Positions 21,284 to 32,500 of a stretch of DNA of 64,000 nucleotides are shown here, in pieces (the first letter of the stretch is position 1; each line of letters opens with the position of its first letter). The notes beneath the pieces were generated by a model, which did no database searches, was not told where the DNA came from, and worked only from the letters and a program-made list of their open reading frames with translations. The translations under genes and the position numbers were made by a program. The stretch is from Eutreptiella sp. 'Long Island Sound 2002'. Lineage: Eukaryota; Euglenozoa; Euglenophyceae; Eutreptiales; Eutreptiaceae. The DNA is taken from contig OZ038381.1 in assembly GCA_964036045.1 (NCBI GenBank), forward strand, positions 138,228,306 to 138,292,305, given 5' to 3'.

Positions 21284-24275
21284 CCAAGAAGCGGTCGAGG
21301 TTGAGGGGGTTGCCATCGTACGTGGGGGGCTTGATGTCCTTCAGGTCTTCCCACAGGGCGGCATCCACGGCTTTAGAGACCATAACTGCCGGCCGCGAGG
21401 TCGACCGAGGTTCCCATCGGTGTCCCCCACGGACTCCCACGGCTGCCACTTCCATCTCCTCCACGGTATCCATGTGGCTACGCCGTGGTTCCTCCATGTA
21501 CGCTGAACCTAGATGTTCACGCCGTACTCCTTCCATGTATGCCTCCTCATCACGGCGCCCGCGGCTGCGTTCAGCAGCCTCCCGTCGTACACCACGCGGT
21601 GGGGTAATGCCGAACTCCTCCAGGTCTTCCTCGCCTCCGCCGACTTCCCACTCCACGTCCCCTCCGGGGACCTCATCTCTGAGTCCACCATAACGCCCGC
21701 CAGCCATTGGAATTGGCTCCTGGGCTGGTGCGGGGCGTCGGGGGCGTACCGGTGTCCGCGGTGGAGCACAGCGGTTGTGGTACTCCGCACTGAGCCACTC
21801 ATCACGCCGCTCCTCATTGCCACTGCCGGGCGGCACGCGCTCGTTACGGCGGCCCGCGCTGTGATGACAGGGGGCGCTGAGAGAGGGGGCACTGGCGCTG
21901 GGGCGAGTCCTGGGGGCTCCGCCGGGGGCTTGGGCTCTGCCTGGACCAGGTCCAGGTCCCCAGCCGTCGTCCGACGAGCCGGACTCCAGCGGTGGGTGGT
22001 CGCTGCCGACGCTCCCACGGCCTTCCAGCTCGTCCAACCTCTACTGCAGGCCGTTGATGACCTTGTTCAGCAGCCTGGTCTCGCCCATGGCGATGTCCAG
22101 CTCCCTCTGGGCGGCAGTGGCGACCTTGGCGATCTTGACCATCTCCGTCTTGGCGATGTCCAGTTCCCTCTGTGCGCCCGCGGCAACCCTGGCGATGCGG
22201 ATCATCTCCCCTTTGCCCGTGTCTACCTCGCGCTCCAGGGACTGGACCCTCCTGCGGAGGTGGACGATCCACCGCCAAGTGGCCTCCGGGCCACCATCTT
22301 CCAGTGGGCCGTCGGGGTCCCCAGGGGGTCCTCCAGGAGGGCCTCCGCTGGGCCCACCCGGTCCAGGGGGTCCTCCCCCGCCAGGGTTTCCACCTCCGGG
22401 GGGTCCACCTGGTGGATGTCCTCCAGGGGGTCCTGACGGGCCTCCGCCAGGGGGTCCTGGTGGGTCTCCGCCAGGTCGCCTCGGTGGGTCCGAGGATGGG
22501 GGCTTCTCCGTGTAACCGAAGTCCATGTCTTCATCCTCGTCCATGTCGCCCCACCTGGCCGTCTCGGTCTCGCACGCGGTGGACTCCAAGCTCCGGTAGG
22601 GAGGGGGCAGATCCTCACTCTCACCGTCCGGCTCCATGGGGACGTCTCCGCCTCCTCCGTCAGCCATTCGCCGGCGATGTCGGCGCTCTCGTCCGTCCCC
22701 ATCGCTGGCTGTTAAGAAGGGGTCGGAGTCGTGGGGATGTCTGCCCGCTGGCCTCCGTGCCTTCTCGGCTGTCTTCCCCTTACCCCTCCTTCGTCGGTAG
22801 GCTGTGGGGCCACTGTCCCCACTGCTGCCGGTGTTGACCTCCTCCAGATCCAGCTTCATCTTGGACGAGGCGTCTCCTTCGAAGAGCTTTCGAAGGGTTT
22901 CCACTCCGGATCCATCCGGGGGTGTCTCGCGCTGAAGCTTGGCCTCCGCCTCCTCCGTTGCGGCGGCCGTGGCTGCAGCAGCTCGCCTTTTGGCCTGGTC
23001 TCGGGCACAGGCAGCCTTGGCTTCCCGAGCCCGCTGCAGCCCAGCCTTCTCAGCTTCCAACGCTGCCAGCTCCGCCTCTGTCTTGGCCCTCTCCTCAGCG
23101 ACCTTCCGTCGCGCGGCCTCGATGGCGTCCTTCCTGGCGGCGTCCGCTTGGGCCTTGGCCGTTGCTTCGGCGTGGGCCCTTTCCTCCGCCTCCTTCCTTG
23201 CCCTCTCTCGGGCAAGCGCCTCTTCCAACGCTTTCACCTCGGCCTCCTTACGGACAATGGCCTCCTGGGCCAGGCGGGCTTCCTTGGCGGCTGCCGCCTC
23301 CTCACCCCTGACCCGGGCAGTCGCTGCCTCCCCGGCGGCTGCAGCCGTGAGTCCGGCCGCGATGGCCGCCACGGTCGAGGCATGGAAGGCCATGCCTCTG
23401 CTCCAATCTGCAGCCTTCTCCTGGGCGATGCCGACGGCGCCCTCCACGGCAGCGTTCTGCTGCGTGGCCCGTTGCTGGGCAGCCCGAAGGTTGCAGGGCA
23501 CCCCACAGGCGCGCTCGCAGGCGCGGGCCACGTCCCTTTGGTCGGGAGCGACGCTGCTGCTGCAGCTTGCCTGGTCGGCCGGCATCCTCCCACGGTGGGC
23601 CGACTCCACGTCGCTGCTGGGGCCTGACTTTCTCAGGTGCAGCTGACGGGGCTTAGCCTTTGCCTTCTTGGCGACCTCAAGGAAGTCGCCAAGGGTGGTG
23701 TGGCCGGGGTGATGACCGCCACTGGCCTTTTGGGGGCTGGGGGCTGGGGTTCCGCCCTTGGTCTCGTTCTCCGCGGCTTGCACGGCTTCGGCGGCCAGGG
23801 ATTCCTGGTTTCTTGTCCCGCTTCTTGTCCCCGGCGGATCGCTTCTCCTTCCCAGGGGACGCGCTGCTGTTGCTGCCCTGCAGCGTACGCTCGTTCCCCA
23901 GTTCCGGGATTTTCCTTTCGATCATGTCCCATATAGAGACGTTGATCAAGGCGCTTGACGGGTACTCGTTGGGGTTCTCGTCCTCATCAATCCTGTCGGG
24001 GCGCAGCCCTTCGCCGGGTTGTCCTGGCGGGTCCAGACCCTCCAGCGCTTCTTGCGGAAGCGGTAGGCGTATCCTTCCACCCGCGGCCAGTCTTCCACTG
24101 CCTGCAGGCGGTCGTCGCCCATGTCCTCGCGGAGCTCGAAGCTCCCGGGCATGCCGCCTTCGCACTGGGGATTGCTGTGGCGGTAGTGCTGCCCCCACAC
24201 CACCCCACGCAGGAGGCGCACGGCATGGGGGTGGGGCAGCGGCCACGTCTTGCCCGCCTCCTGCCAGTTCACCAT
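21284..24275 (-). pseudogene. gag: E3 gag fragment, frameshifted and 3'-truncated
   Basis: Starts with MVNWQEAG at 24275 like E1/E2 and follows the same order: N-terminal region, coiled coil, acidic segment, collagen-like Pro/Gly tract, second coiled coil, Arg-rich linker. Frame changes occur near 24005 and between about 23830 and 23780, and a UAG (22038-22040) interrupts the second coiled coil. That coiled coil has an extra tandem copy of about 22 residues (RELDIA occurs twice, 22080-22210). It breaks off at the start of the capsid-like region (NLDRFLE), so capsid, zinc knuckle and pol are missing. Confidence 0.88.
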
Positions 24276-24603
24276 CGGCGCTCGTTCCCCTCGATGGACC
24301 GGTCTTGGGGGTGGTTGTTGAAGCGGTTGTTGCGGTCCACTCTATCTACAGGGCTAAGACCCAGACGCCCGATGGTGGTTGTGGGGGTGGGTGATGCAGC
24401 TGGGAAGGCGGCCGGAACTGGTCGGCCGAAGGAACTCGCTGATGTCGGAGTTCCGGCCGCTACACCTCCTTCACGGACTCGGCGCTGTTGCTGACGCTCG
24501 GGGGGATGCTCTGGGCGGCGCTGCGAAGCCTGTGGTGCTCGGGGTTCAGGTGGCCCCGAGTGGCACGCGACGGATGGGTAACCCCGCGGCGTTGAAACGC
24601 TTT
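24276..24603 (-). other. E3 leader between LTR and gag
   Basis: Shortened and diverged version of the E1/E2 leaders, joining the LTR end (GCGTCA|AAAGCGTTTCA) to the gag start. No genes. Confidence 0.7.
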
Positions 24604-25702
24604 TGACGCGTTCCCGTGGGGGACCTGGCCACGGGACGCTGCGGCGGACACGCACAGGCAAGCAGGCAGGCAAAGCACTGCGCTCACAAGGGCATCCTCA
24701 TGCTCGTGTCATGTGACAAAGCGTTTCAGGATCCTTGCCACTCTGAAACAAGGGAACAAAAGTATGTACAGCAACACATCAGGATATGTACACATGGGGT
24801 TAAGACTGGACTGGGGTAAGGGCATCACAGGACAATAGACACTCAGTCCCAACTCATATCCCAATCCCTGGCTGGCAGGGGCGGGGGCTCAAACACAACT
24901 CATGCCCTGCTCAGTCCGGACTCTGAAACCCTGCCACTAGGGGAGGGTGTCCTGCCCAGCCACAGGCGAGTTCCTGGGAACCAAGCAGCTCTAAGGCCAA
25001 TCGACAGTGGCTCCCCATGCTCCCTCAACGACAGGTCCCAACTCTCATTTGAGCCAGAGATGAGGCTCCGCCATTATCCCCTAGGAGTTGGTAGCTGAAA
25101 GTAGGCTGTTTCAGCCCAAACCGATATTAGCTCGAAAAACTCCAAAATTGACCCCTCGTCTGGACCAGCCAGGGGTAGGGACGAGGCAACTGACCCTATG
25201 CCCTTCAAGTACGAACTCCCTAGAGCCCTCACTCAACCTGGCTCCCTCTGAGTCCCCAGCATTTGGGCGCCACGGTTTCGCCATGTGGGGTCATGATGCC
25301 AAAATCATCCAAATCGGAGTCATTTTCACGGGTGGCTCACCGGGCCAGGGCAAGGCCAATGGCTCACAGGATAGGAGACAGGACCTTGGACACACATCTG
25401 AGTGCTGGACTTGGAATCAAGCCAGGGGTTCACACGGGCACAGAGAGATGGGGCCGCCAATTGACCACACGGGGGGGTGAAATTGGGGTCCCAAAAGTAG
25501 GTCATTTTTGCTGCTCAAAATGAGCCAAGATCGGGGGTGTCTTCAATGGTATATCTCCACGCCAGCTAGGAGATCAGATCCGCCATTCCATATGCTATCC
25601 ACTTGGAGTCCAACGAAGACTCACATGTACTTGGTTCTCAAGGATCTCCATGGCCCTGGGCGTGGTGATGATTCAAACTGGGTCCACAAACGCCAAAATG
25701 GC
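24604..25702 (-). repeat. E3 LTR, inner part (interrupted by the PLE complex)
   Basis: Aligns with about 1.1 kb of the E1 LTR starting at 16993 and stops at CCAAAATGG, where the PLE end begins. Variants such as AGCTCGAAAAACTC are shared with 50112-52892 rather than with the E1/E2 LTRs, so both belong to one LTR subfamily. Confidence 0.82.
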
Positions 25703-25802
25703 TATTGTTTGATGTTGGTAGCTATGTAATTTGCCCCAAGTGGCCTAGTCGAAGACGAACCCCAAGACAGGCACAGAAATGCGCAAAAGGGCTCCACAGA
25801 TG

Positions 25803-25855
25803 TGCTTATGAAGACATGTTTCGAGCCGACTGGCTCCTCATCAGTTCTGAACGGG
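25803..25855 (-). ncRNA. Hammerhead ribozyme motif in P-minus pseudo-LTR
   Basis: On the minus strand: CUGAUGA (25838-25844), stem II GAGCC/GGCUC with loop AGUC and one extra G, GAAAC (25818-25822), a minimal stem III, then the cleavage triplet GUC (25813-25815), then UUC pairing with the GAA before the core to start stem I. Short stem III hammerheads are known from Penelope-like elements. The core is intact here; self-cleavage is inferred. Confidence 0.78.
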
Positions 25856-26152
25856 CAAACAGTAGGCATGTTGTGCACACATATGGGGGCTTGCACAGAC
25901 AGTGTAAAATCATGATTCACATCTAGAACAACCGGTTAATTCACAGGTGCACAGAAAATCAAAACAATAGAACAAAAAATCACCATCACGTGTGTCGCCC
26001 CGGCGCGCGGTGAAGGCGCGCCTTATACTCCTGATACAAAAATTCAAAATTCAGCAGAAAATCACAGCCTGAAATTTTCGAAAATTTTGGTCCCACCATC
26101 CACACCCATCAGGAGTTCAACGTAAGTTCAGTAACAACTCTTGTGTTGGCAT

Positions 26153-26156
26153 GTCC
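26153..26156. repeat. E2 target-site duplication, left (GTCC)
   Basis: GTCC abuts the 5' LTR and recurs at 43291-43294 after the 3' LTR; the uninterrupted P-plus sequence has one copy. Confidence 0.88.
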
Positions 26157-29102
26157 TGAAGCGGTACCCAGAACCCCATGGCCAGGTTACGGCATACAAC
26201 CGGTCTCCGGTCCACTAACCCCATGCACGGCGTGTTCCGTGCCGTGAAGCCCCGCATCGGCAACCGATGCACCGCCAGCGGAGATTTGTGTATCAGAATA
26301 TCAGGAATCAACAGGGTTTTATTTTCATATTGTTTCGGTCAATTTTTACGCTTCCGTTCTGATACTCACTGTTTTGACTGCTGGCGGTTGGATCGCGAAT
26401 TTACCGTAACCGCCAGTTTAACTGTTTATAATGGAAATTTTAACGCAATCCGTCACGAAGGCTCCAAAGTCGCCAGGAACTGCATGGATGCTTCCGCAAT
26501 TTTCATAATTAATACTCGCAACCTTAATCCGAATTTTTCAGGATGTCGAAATCGGATTTTCGACTTCGACATCCCCGCACTTGATTTGACCTCCTTCGAG
26601 TGGACCTACGTGCTTCCCTATGCACGAATCAAATTTCCTTTTCTCTTGCCCCCCATTTGTCTCAAAGATATGGGCAAAACAAAGTTGATTCGTGAGGCCA
26701 CTTGTGAAGGTCATATCTCGTGTTGTTTGCGAGGAATGACAATAAGAAAACGTGGGATGTATTCACAATACTCCCGACGTAATTTAGGTAGCATCATATG
26801 CCTTGCGTTTCCACACGTGCGCGCTAGTGTAATGGATCACCGTCAAGAGGGTAGAGTTTGTGTTATAACTCTTTGGCCATGACATTGCGTGCGTTAAGAT
26901 AACTTTCGAGTGTAGCGCGCAAGTGTTGGTGTTGCATAGGAACTCTCCTTGAGTTCCTATGAGCGATTGAGACAAAGTTAGGCCCTTGGAGGGGCATGAC
27001 ATATCGTGGTGGGAGCTGCCTTTTTGGGCAATATGTGGTATGTGCCTTGTGTTGTGTTGCGTGCCCATTTGGCGGGTCCATTGCTCCAAGACAAGCCCGC
27101 CAATGGACCTCATATTGTGCAAGCCCCTTCTCCATACTCCCTACGATCAATTGCGAACCTAACTTTCGTGAAGGGAAGCTTGTGTTGTGAACCCGAAGCG
27201 ATGCGTTGGGAGCAAAGTGTGTGTTTTGCAATTTTCCATATTTTTGTGTGCCCACTAGGGAAGTAGCGCTCGTAACCTTTCAAGGCGCCCCAAGTGGAGC
27301 ACATATGTGGGATCGAAGGTCATTGGTGTCAAGTCATTGTGTTTAGAAGGATTAGTTGATTGCACGATCCAAGCCAAAGATATTATAATATAATTGTGCG
27401 CCTTTCAAGGCACTTTGGTTTGTCTTTGTGCCAATTTTGCCGTTTTTGGCCCGTCATGATGTCAAGTGGCAACCTTGTATCTCAACGTTGCGCTCAATTG
27501 ACATCATGACCCAAGTATGTTATGAGGGTACATACTTCGGTGCCCAACATATCTTGGACCCGGCGAATAACTCCTCTTAGGCTTGGCATACCGTGGCCGC
27601 CATGTTGGCGATTTGGGATTATCCCAAATCATGGGCTCACTTGGCGACCCTGCCATTCCCAATATCGGAGGAGTTGGGCGACGCCCAAAAGATATGTTGG
27701 ACCAATGGGACTTGATACCAATCCTATGGCACACTCCGGTCCGAGTCGGGCATGTGCCTCATTTGCCCCAACCATGAGTGTGCGCATTTTTGGCCATTTT
27801 GAGCATTTTTCCACTTTTGCTGCCCGCCGTGCACTATGTTCTAACCCTCGTGCACACCGGACGCATGGACCAATGGACCATATATGACATGGGTGTTATG
27901 GGTAATGGTCCCCATGGTCCACACACCACGTGGGCGAAGCGGAGCCGCCTTCGTTAAGGCGCTAGGCCAAATTGGGTATGGGCAATTTTGCCATTTTTGC
28001 ATTTGTGGACCCAATTGGGATCGTCACCACGCCGAGTGGCATGCAGATCTTTGAGAGCCAAGGGCATGGGAGTCTCTGTTGGACTCCCGGTGGATCACGT
28101 ATGGAATGGCGGATCCGATCTTCAAGCCGGCGTGGAGATATACTGTTGGGAGAACACCAAATTTTGGCTCATTTCAGGCAGCCAAAATGACCCAATTTTG
28201 GGACCCCAATTTCCCCCTTCCGTGTGGTCAATTGGCGGCCCCATTTCTCTAAGCCCATAGGGAGCCCGGACCTAAATCCAAGGTGTACACCCAGGAATAA
28301 GACCTAGGTCCTGCCTCCTACCCCGTGAGCCATTGGCCTTACCTTGGCCGGGCGAGCCACGCGTGGGAATGACGCCAATTTTGGTGATTTTGGCATCATG
28401 ACCCCACATGACTCATCCGTGTTGCCCTGATGCCGGGACCTCAGAGGGAACCAGGTTGGGTGAGGGCTCCAGAGGGTTCGTACTCGAAGGGCAGAGGGTC
28501 AGTTGCCTCGTCCCTACCTCTGGCGGGTCCGGACGAGGGGTCAATTTTGGGGATTTTTGAGTTAATTTCAGTTTGGGCTGAAACAGCCCACTTTCAGCTA
28601 CCAACTCCTGGGTGATAATGGCGGGGCCATATCTCCAGCTCAGAGTGAAGTTGGGACCTGCCATTGAGGGAGTATGGGGAGCCACTGTCGGTTGGCCTTA
28701 GAGCTGCTTGGTTCCCAGGAACTCGCCTGTGGCTGGGCGGGACACCCCCCCTATTGGCAGGATTTCAGGGTCCGGACTGAGCAGGGCATGGGTTGTGTTT
28801 GAGCCCCCGCCCCCATCAGCCACTGAGAGGGTCGGACCTGGGATTGGGATATGAGTTGGGACTGAGTGTCTATGGTCCTGTGATGCCCTTACCCCAGTCC
28901 AGTCTTAACGCCATGTGTACATATCCTGATGTGTTGCTGTACATACTTTTGTTCCCTCTTTGCAGAGTGGCAAGGATTCTGAAACGCTTTGTCACATGAC
29001 ACAGGCGTATTGATGCCCTTGTGAGCGTAGTGCCTTGCCTGCCTGCTCACCTGTGTGTGTCACCGCAGCGTCCCGTGGCCGGCCCCCCACGGGAACGCGT
29101 CA
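26157..29102 (+). repeat. E2 5' LTR (2,946 bp)
   Basis: Begins TGAAGCGG and ends GCGTCA. Unusually long for a gypsy LTR. It contains an open frame of 234 codons, perfect 13-bp inverted repeats (27453-27465 with 27498-27510), a palindrome GATTTGGGAT-ATCCCAAATC near 27610 and an AT-rich TATA-like stretch near 27380. The true promoter cannot be placed from sequence alone. Confidence 0.95.
26178..26882 (+). CDS. LTR-internal open frame (234 codons), E2 5' LTR
   Basis: ATG at 26178, with a second at 26223 (MHGVFRAV). The nearly identical 3' LTR copy is at 40366-41070 and a diverged one in E1. It is in sense orientation and AT-richer than gag-pol. No domain, signal peptide or clear membrane segment is recognised. 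LTR-encoded proteins exist in some retroelements, but nothing here shows expression. Confidence 0.28.
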   Translation: MARLRHTTGLRSTNPMHGVFRAVKPRIGNRCTASGDLCIRISGINRVLFSYCFGQFLRFRSDTHCFDCWRLDREFTVTASLTVYNGNFNAIRHEGSKVARNCMDASAIFIINTRNLNPNFSGCRNRIFDFDIPALDLTSFEWTYVLPYARIKFPFLLPPICLKDMGKTKLIREATCEGHISCCLRGMTIRKRGMYSQYSRRNLGSIICLAFPHVRASVMDHRQEGRVCVITLWP

Positions 29103-29553
29103 AAAGCGTTTCACCGCCGCGGGGTTACCCAGCCCTCGCGTGCCACTCGGGGCCAACAACCCCGAGCAGCGCGTCGCAGCAGCGCGGCGCAGCTCGCAGC
29201 TCGCAGCGCAGCGCAGCGTCTCGCAGCGCAGCGCAGCGGCTCGCAGCGCCACTCCGCGACAGCGCCGAGTTCGTCACGGAGCCAGCAGCGCCGTCCAGAG
29301 CATCGCCCTGATCGCGCAGCGCCCGTGGAAGAGGTGCACAGACCAGGACTCCTGCATCAGCCCCATCGGCCGACCCGGAGTCCCAACGGCCGACCAGCAA
29401 GGCCGCGTCAACCACCTCCACAACCACCGGCTGACCAGCACCAGCCGCACTTCCAATCCAGTGCTGCAGCACCCTCCTCAACAACCACAACCAGTTCGTT
29501 GAGTTGAACGAGTGCACATCAAGGACTTCAAGATCATCTACGCCCCCGCTGCC
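29103..29553 (+). other. E2 untranslated leader
   Basis: 451 bp from LTR end to gag ATG, starting AAAGCGTTTCACCGCC, which does not look like a tRNA 3'-end complement. It includes a CGCAGCGCAG/CTCGCAGCG tandem array (29165-29260). Confidence 0.75.
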
Positions 29554-32500
29554 ATGGTGAATTGGCAGGAAGCGGGCAGGACGTGGCCGCGGCCCCACCC
29601 CCATGCAGCACGCCTGCTGCGTGGGTTGGTTTGGGACCAGCACTACCGCCACAGCAACCCCCAGTGCGAAGGCGGCATGCCCAGGAGCTTCGAGCTCCGC
29701 ACGGACATCGCCCCCGACCGCCTGCAGGCCGTGGAGGACTGGCTGCGGGCGGAAGGGTACGAGTACCGCCACCAGCAGAGGCGCTGGAGGACGTGGACCC
29801 GGCCGGACAGGCCCGGCGAAGGGCTGCGCCCCGACGGGATTGAGGAGGACGAGGACCCCAACGCCTACCCGTCGGGCGCCTCGATCAACGTCTCCTTGTG
29901 GGACGTGATCGAGAAGAAGTTCCCCGAACCGGGGAGCGAGCGCAGGCTGCAGGGCAGCAGCAGCGCGTCTCCGGCGACGGAGAAGCGGTCCGCCGGGGAC
30001 AAGAAGCGGGACCGGAAGTGGCGGGAGTACCAGGAGTCCCTGGCCGCCGAAGCCGCCCAAGGCGCCAAGGGCGGAACCCCAGCCCCCAGTCCCCAACGGC
30101 CCAATGGTGGTCACCACCCCGGCTCCACCACCCTTGGCGACTACATCCAAGTCGCCAAGCAGACCCAGGCCAAGCCCCGTCCGCTGCTCCTGAGGGCCCG
30201 GCAGGCCCCAGCAGGCCCCAGCAGCGACGTGGAGTCGGCCCACCGCGGGAGGATGCCGGCCGACCAGGCCAGCTCCAGCAGCAGCGTCGCTCCCGAAAGG
30301 GACGTGGCGCGCGCCTGTGAGCGCGCCTGTGGGGTGCCCTGCAACCGTCGGGTTGCCCGGCAACGGGCCAGGCAATACAGCGCTGCCGTGGAGAGCGCCG
30401 CCGGCATCACCCAGGAGGAGGCTGCGGAGTGGGCGCATGGTATGGCCATCCACGCCCAGACCGTGGCGGCCATTGCGGCCGGACTCACGGCCGTGGCCGC
30501 CCACGGGGCAGCGACTGCCCAGGTCAACGGTGAGTTGGCGGCAGCCGACGAGGAAGCCCGCCTGACGCAGGAGGCCATTGCCTGCAAGGAGGCCGAGGTG
30601 AAGGCGCTGGAAGAGGCGCTTGCCCAAGAGAGGGCAAAGAAGGAGGCGGAGGAAAGGGCCCACGCCGAAGCGACGGCTAAGGCCCAGGAGGACGCCGCCA
30701 AGAAGGAAGCCATCGAGGCCGCGCGACGAAAGGTCGCTGAGGAGAAGGCCAAGACGGAGGCGGAGCTGGCAGCGCTGGAAGCGCAGAAGGCGCAGCTGCT
30801 GCAGGCTCGGGAAGCCGAGGCGGCTCGTGCTCGGGAGGAAGCCGAAGCGCGAGCTGCCGCAGCCACCGCCGCCGCAATGGAGGAGGCAGAGGCCAAACTC
30901 CGCCGCGAGACTCCCCCGGGAGCATCACGAGTGGAGACCCTTCGAAAGCTTTTCGAAGGGGACGCCTCCTCCAGGATGGCGCTGGATGAGGCCGACACGG
31001 GCAGCAGTGGGAGCGGTGGCACCACCGCCCGTCGACGGAGGAAGGGCAAGGGGAAGACCCCCGAGAGGCCGCGGAGACCAGCGGGTGGGCACCCCCACGA
31101 CAGTGACCCCTTCTTCACCGCCAGTGACGGGGATGAACGAGGCCGTCGACATCGCCAAGTGGTGGCTTGGACGGGCGGAGGCGGCGGAGACGTCCCCATG
31201 GAACCGGAAGGTGAGGATGAGGATCCCCCTCCTCCCTACCGGAGCTCGGAGTCCTCCGTGACCGAGACGCCCAGGTGGGGCGACATGGACGAGGATGACG
31301 ACATGGAGTTCGGCATCACGAGGAAGCGCCCATCCTCGGACCCACCGAGGCGACCCGGCAGAGACCCACCGGGACCCCCTGGCGGAGGACCATCAGGACC
31401 CCCTGGAGGACGCCCACCGAGTGGACCCCCTGGAGGCGGACCACCGGGCGGGGGAGGACCCCCTGGACCGGGCGGACCCGGCGGAGGCCCTCCTGGAGAA
31501 CCCCCTGGGGACCCCGACGACCCACCAGGGAACGGCGACCCGGACACCACCTGGCGGTGGATTGTCTACCTCCGCAGGAGGGTCTTTGCCCTCGAGTGCG
31601 AGGTAGACACGGGCAAGGTCGAGATGGCTCGCATCTCCGGGGTCGCCGCGCGCGCGCAGAAGGACCTGGACATCGCCAGGGCCGAGACCAAGTCGCTGAC
31701 CAACGTCGTCAGCGGCCTGCAGGAGAGGCTGGATGCGCTGGAAGCCCGTGGGAGCGTCGGCAGCGACCACCCACCCCTGGAGTCTGGCTCGTCGGACGAC
31801 GGCTGGGGACCCGGACCAGGTCCAGGCAGACCCCACGCCCCCGGCGGAGCCCCCAGGAGTCGCCCCAGCGCCAGTGCCCCCTCTCTCACCGCCCCCTCTC
31901 ACCACAGCGCGGGCCGCCGCAACGAGCGCGTGCCGCCCGGCAGTGGCAGTGAGGAATGGCGCGATGAGTGGCTCAGCGCGGACTACCACAACCGCCGTGC
32001 CCCACCGCGGACGCCGGTACGCCCCCGACGCCCGGCACCAGCCCCGGCACCAATCCCCAGGGCTGGAGGACGTTATGGTGGACTCAGGGATGAGGTCCCC
32101 AGAGGAGACGTGGAGTGGGATGTCGGCGAAGGTGAGGACCTGGACCTGGACCTGGACCTGGAGGAGTTCGACATCAGCCCGCCGCGTGGTGCACGACGGG
32201 AGGCCGCTGAACGCAGCCGCCGGCGCCGTGATGAGGATGCGTACATGGATGCAGTACGGCGTGAACATTTTGGTTCAGCGTACGTGGAGGAACCGCGGCG
32301 TAGCCACAGGGACTCCATGGAGGAGATGGACGTGGCGGCCGTGGGAGTCCGTGGGCGAGGCCGATGGGAACCTCGGTCGACCTCGCGGCCGGCGTTCATG
32401 GTCTCTAAGGCCGCGGACGCCGCCGTGTGGGAAGACTTGAAGGACATCAAGCCCCCCATGTACGATGGCAACCCCCTCAACCTCGACCGCTTCTTGGAGA

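Larger units (their letters stand above)
25703..26156 (-). mobile_element. P-minus, 3' end (pseudo-LTR and tail of the RT frame)
   Basis: Reverse complement of 49658-50111. It joins exactly to 43291 once E2 and one copy of GTCC are removed, so it is the displaced 3' end of the minus-strand PLE copy. It holds the last dozen codons of the RT frame (MPTQELLLNLR), the AT-rich 3' region, a GC-rich palindrome (CGCGCGGTGAAGGCGCG) and a hammerhead motif. Confidence 0.88.

Noticed and set aside
29165-29260. CGCAGCGCAG tandem array considered as a CRISPR-like or satellite array
   Set aside because: Short irregular GC repeats with no spacers, inside the untranslated leader of E2 and matched in E1 (16860-16925).
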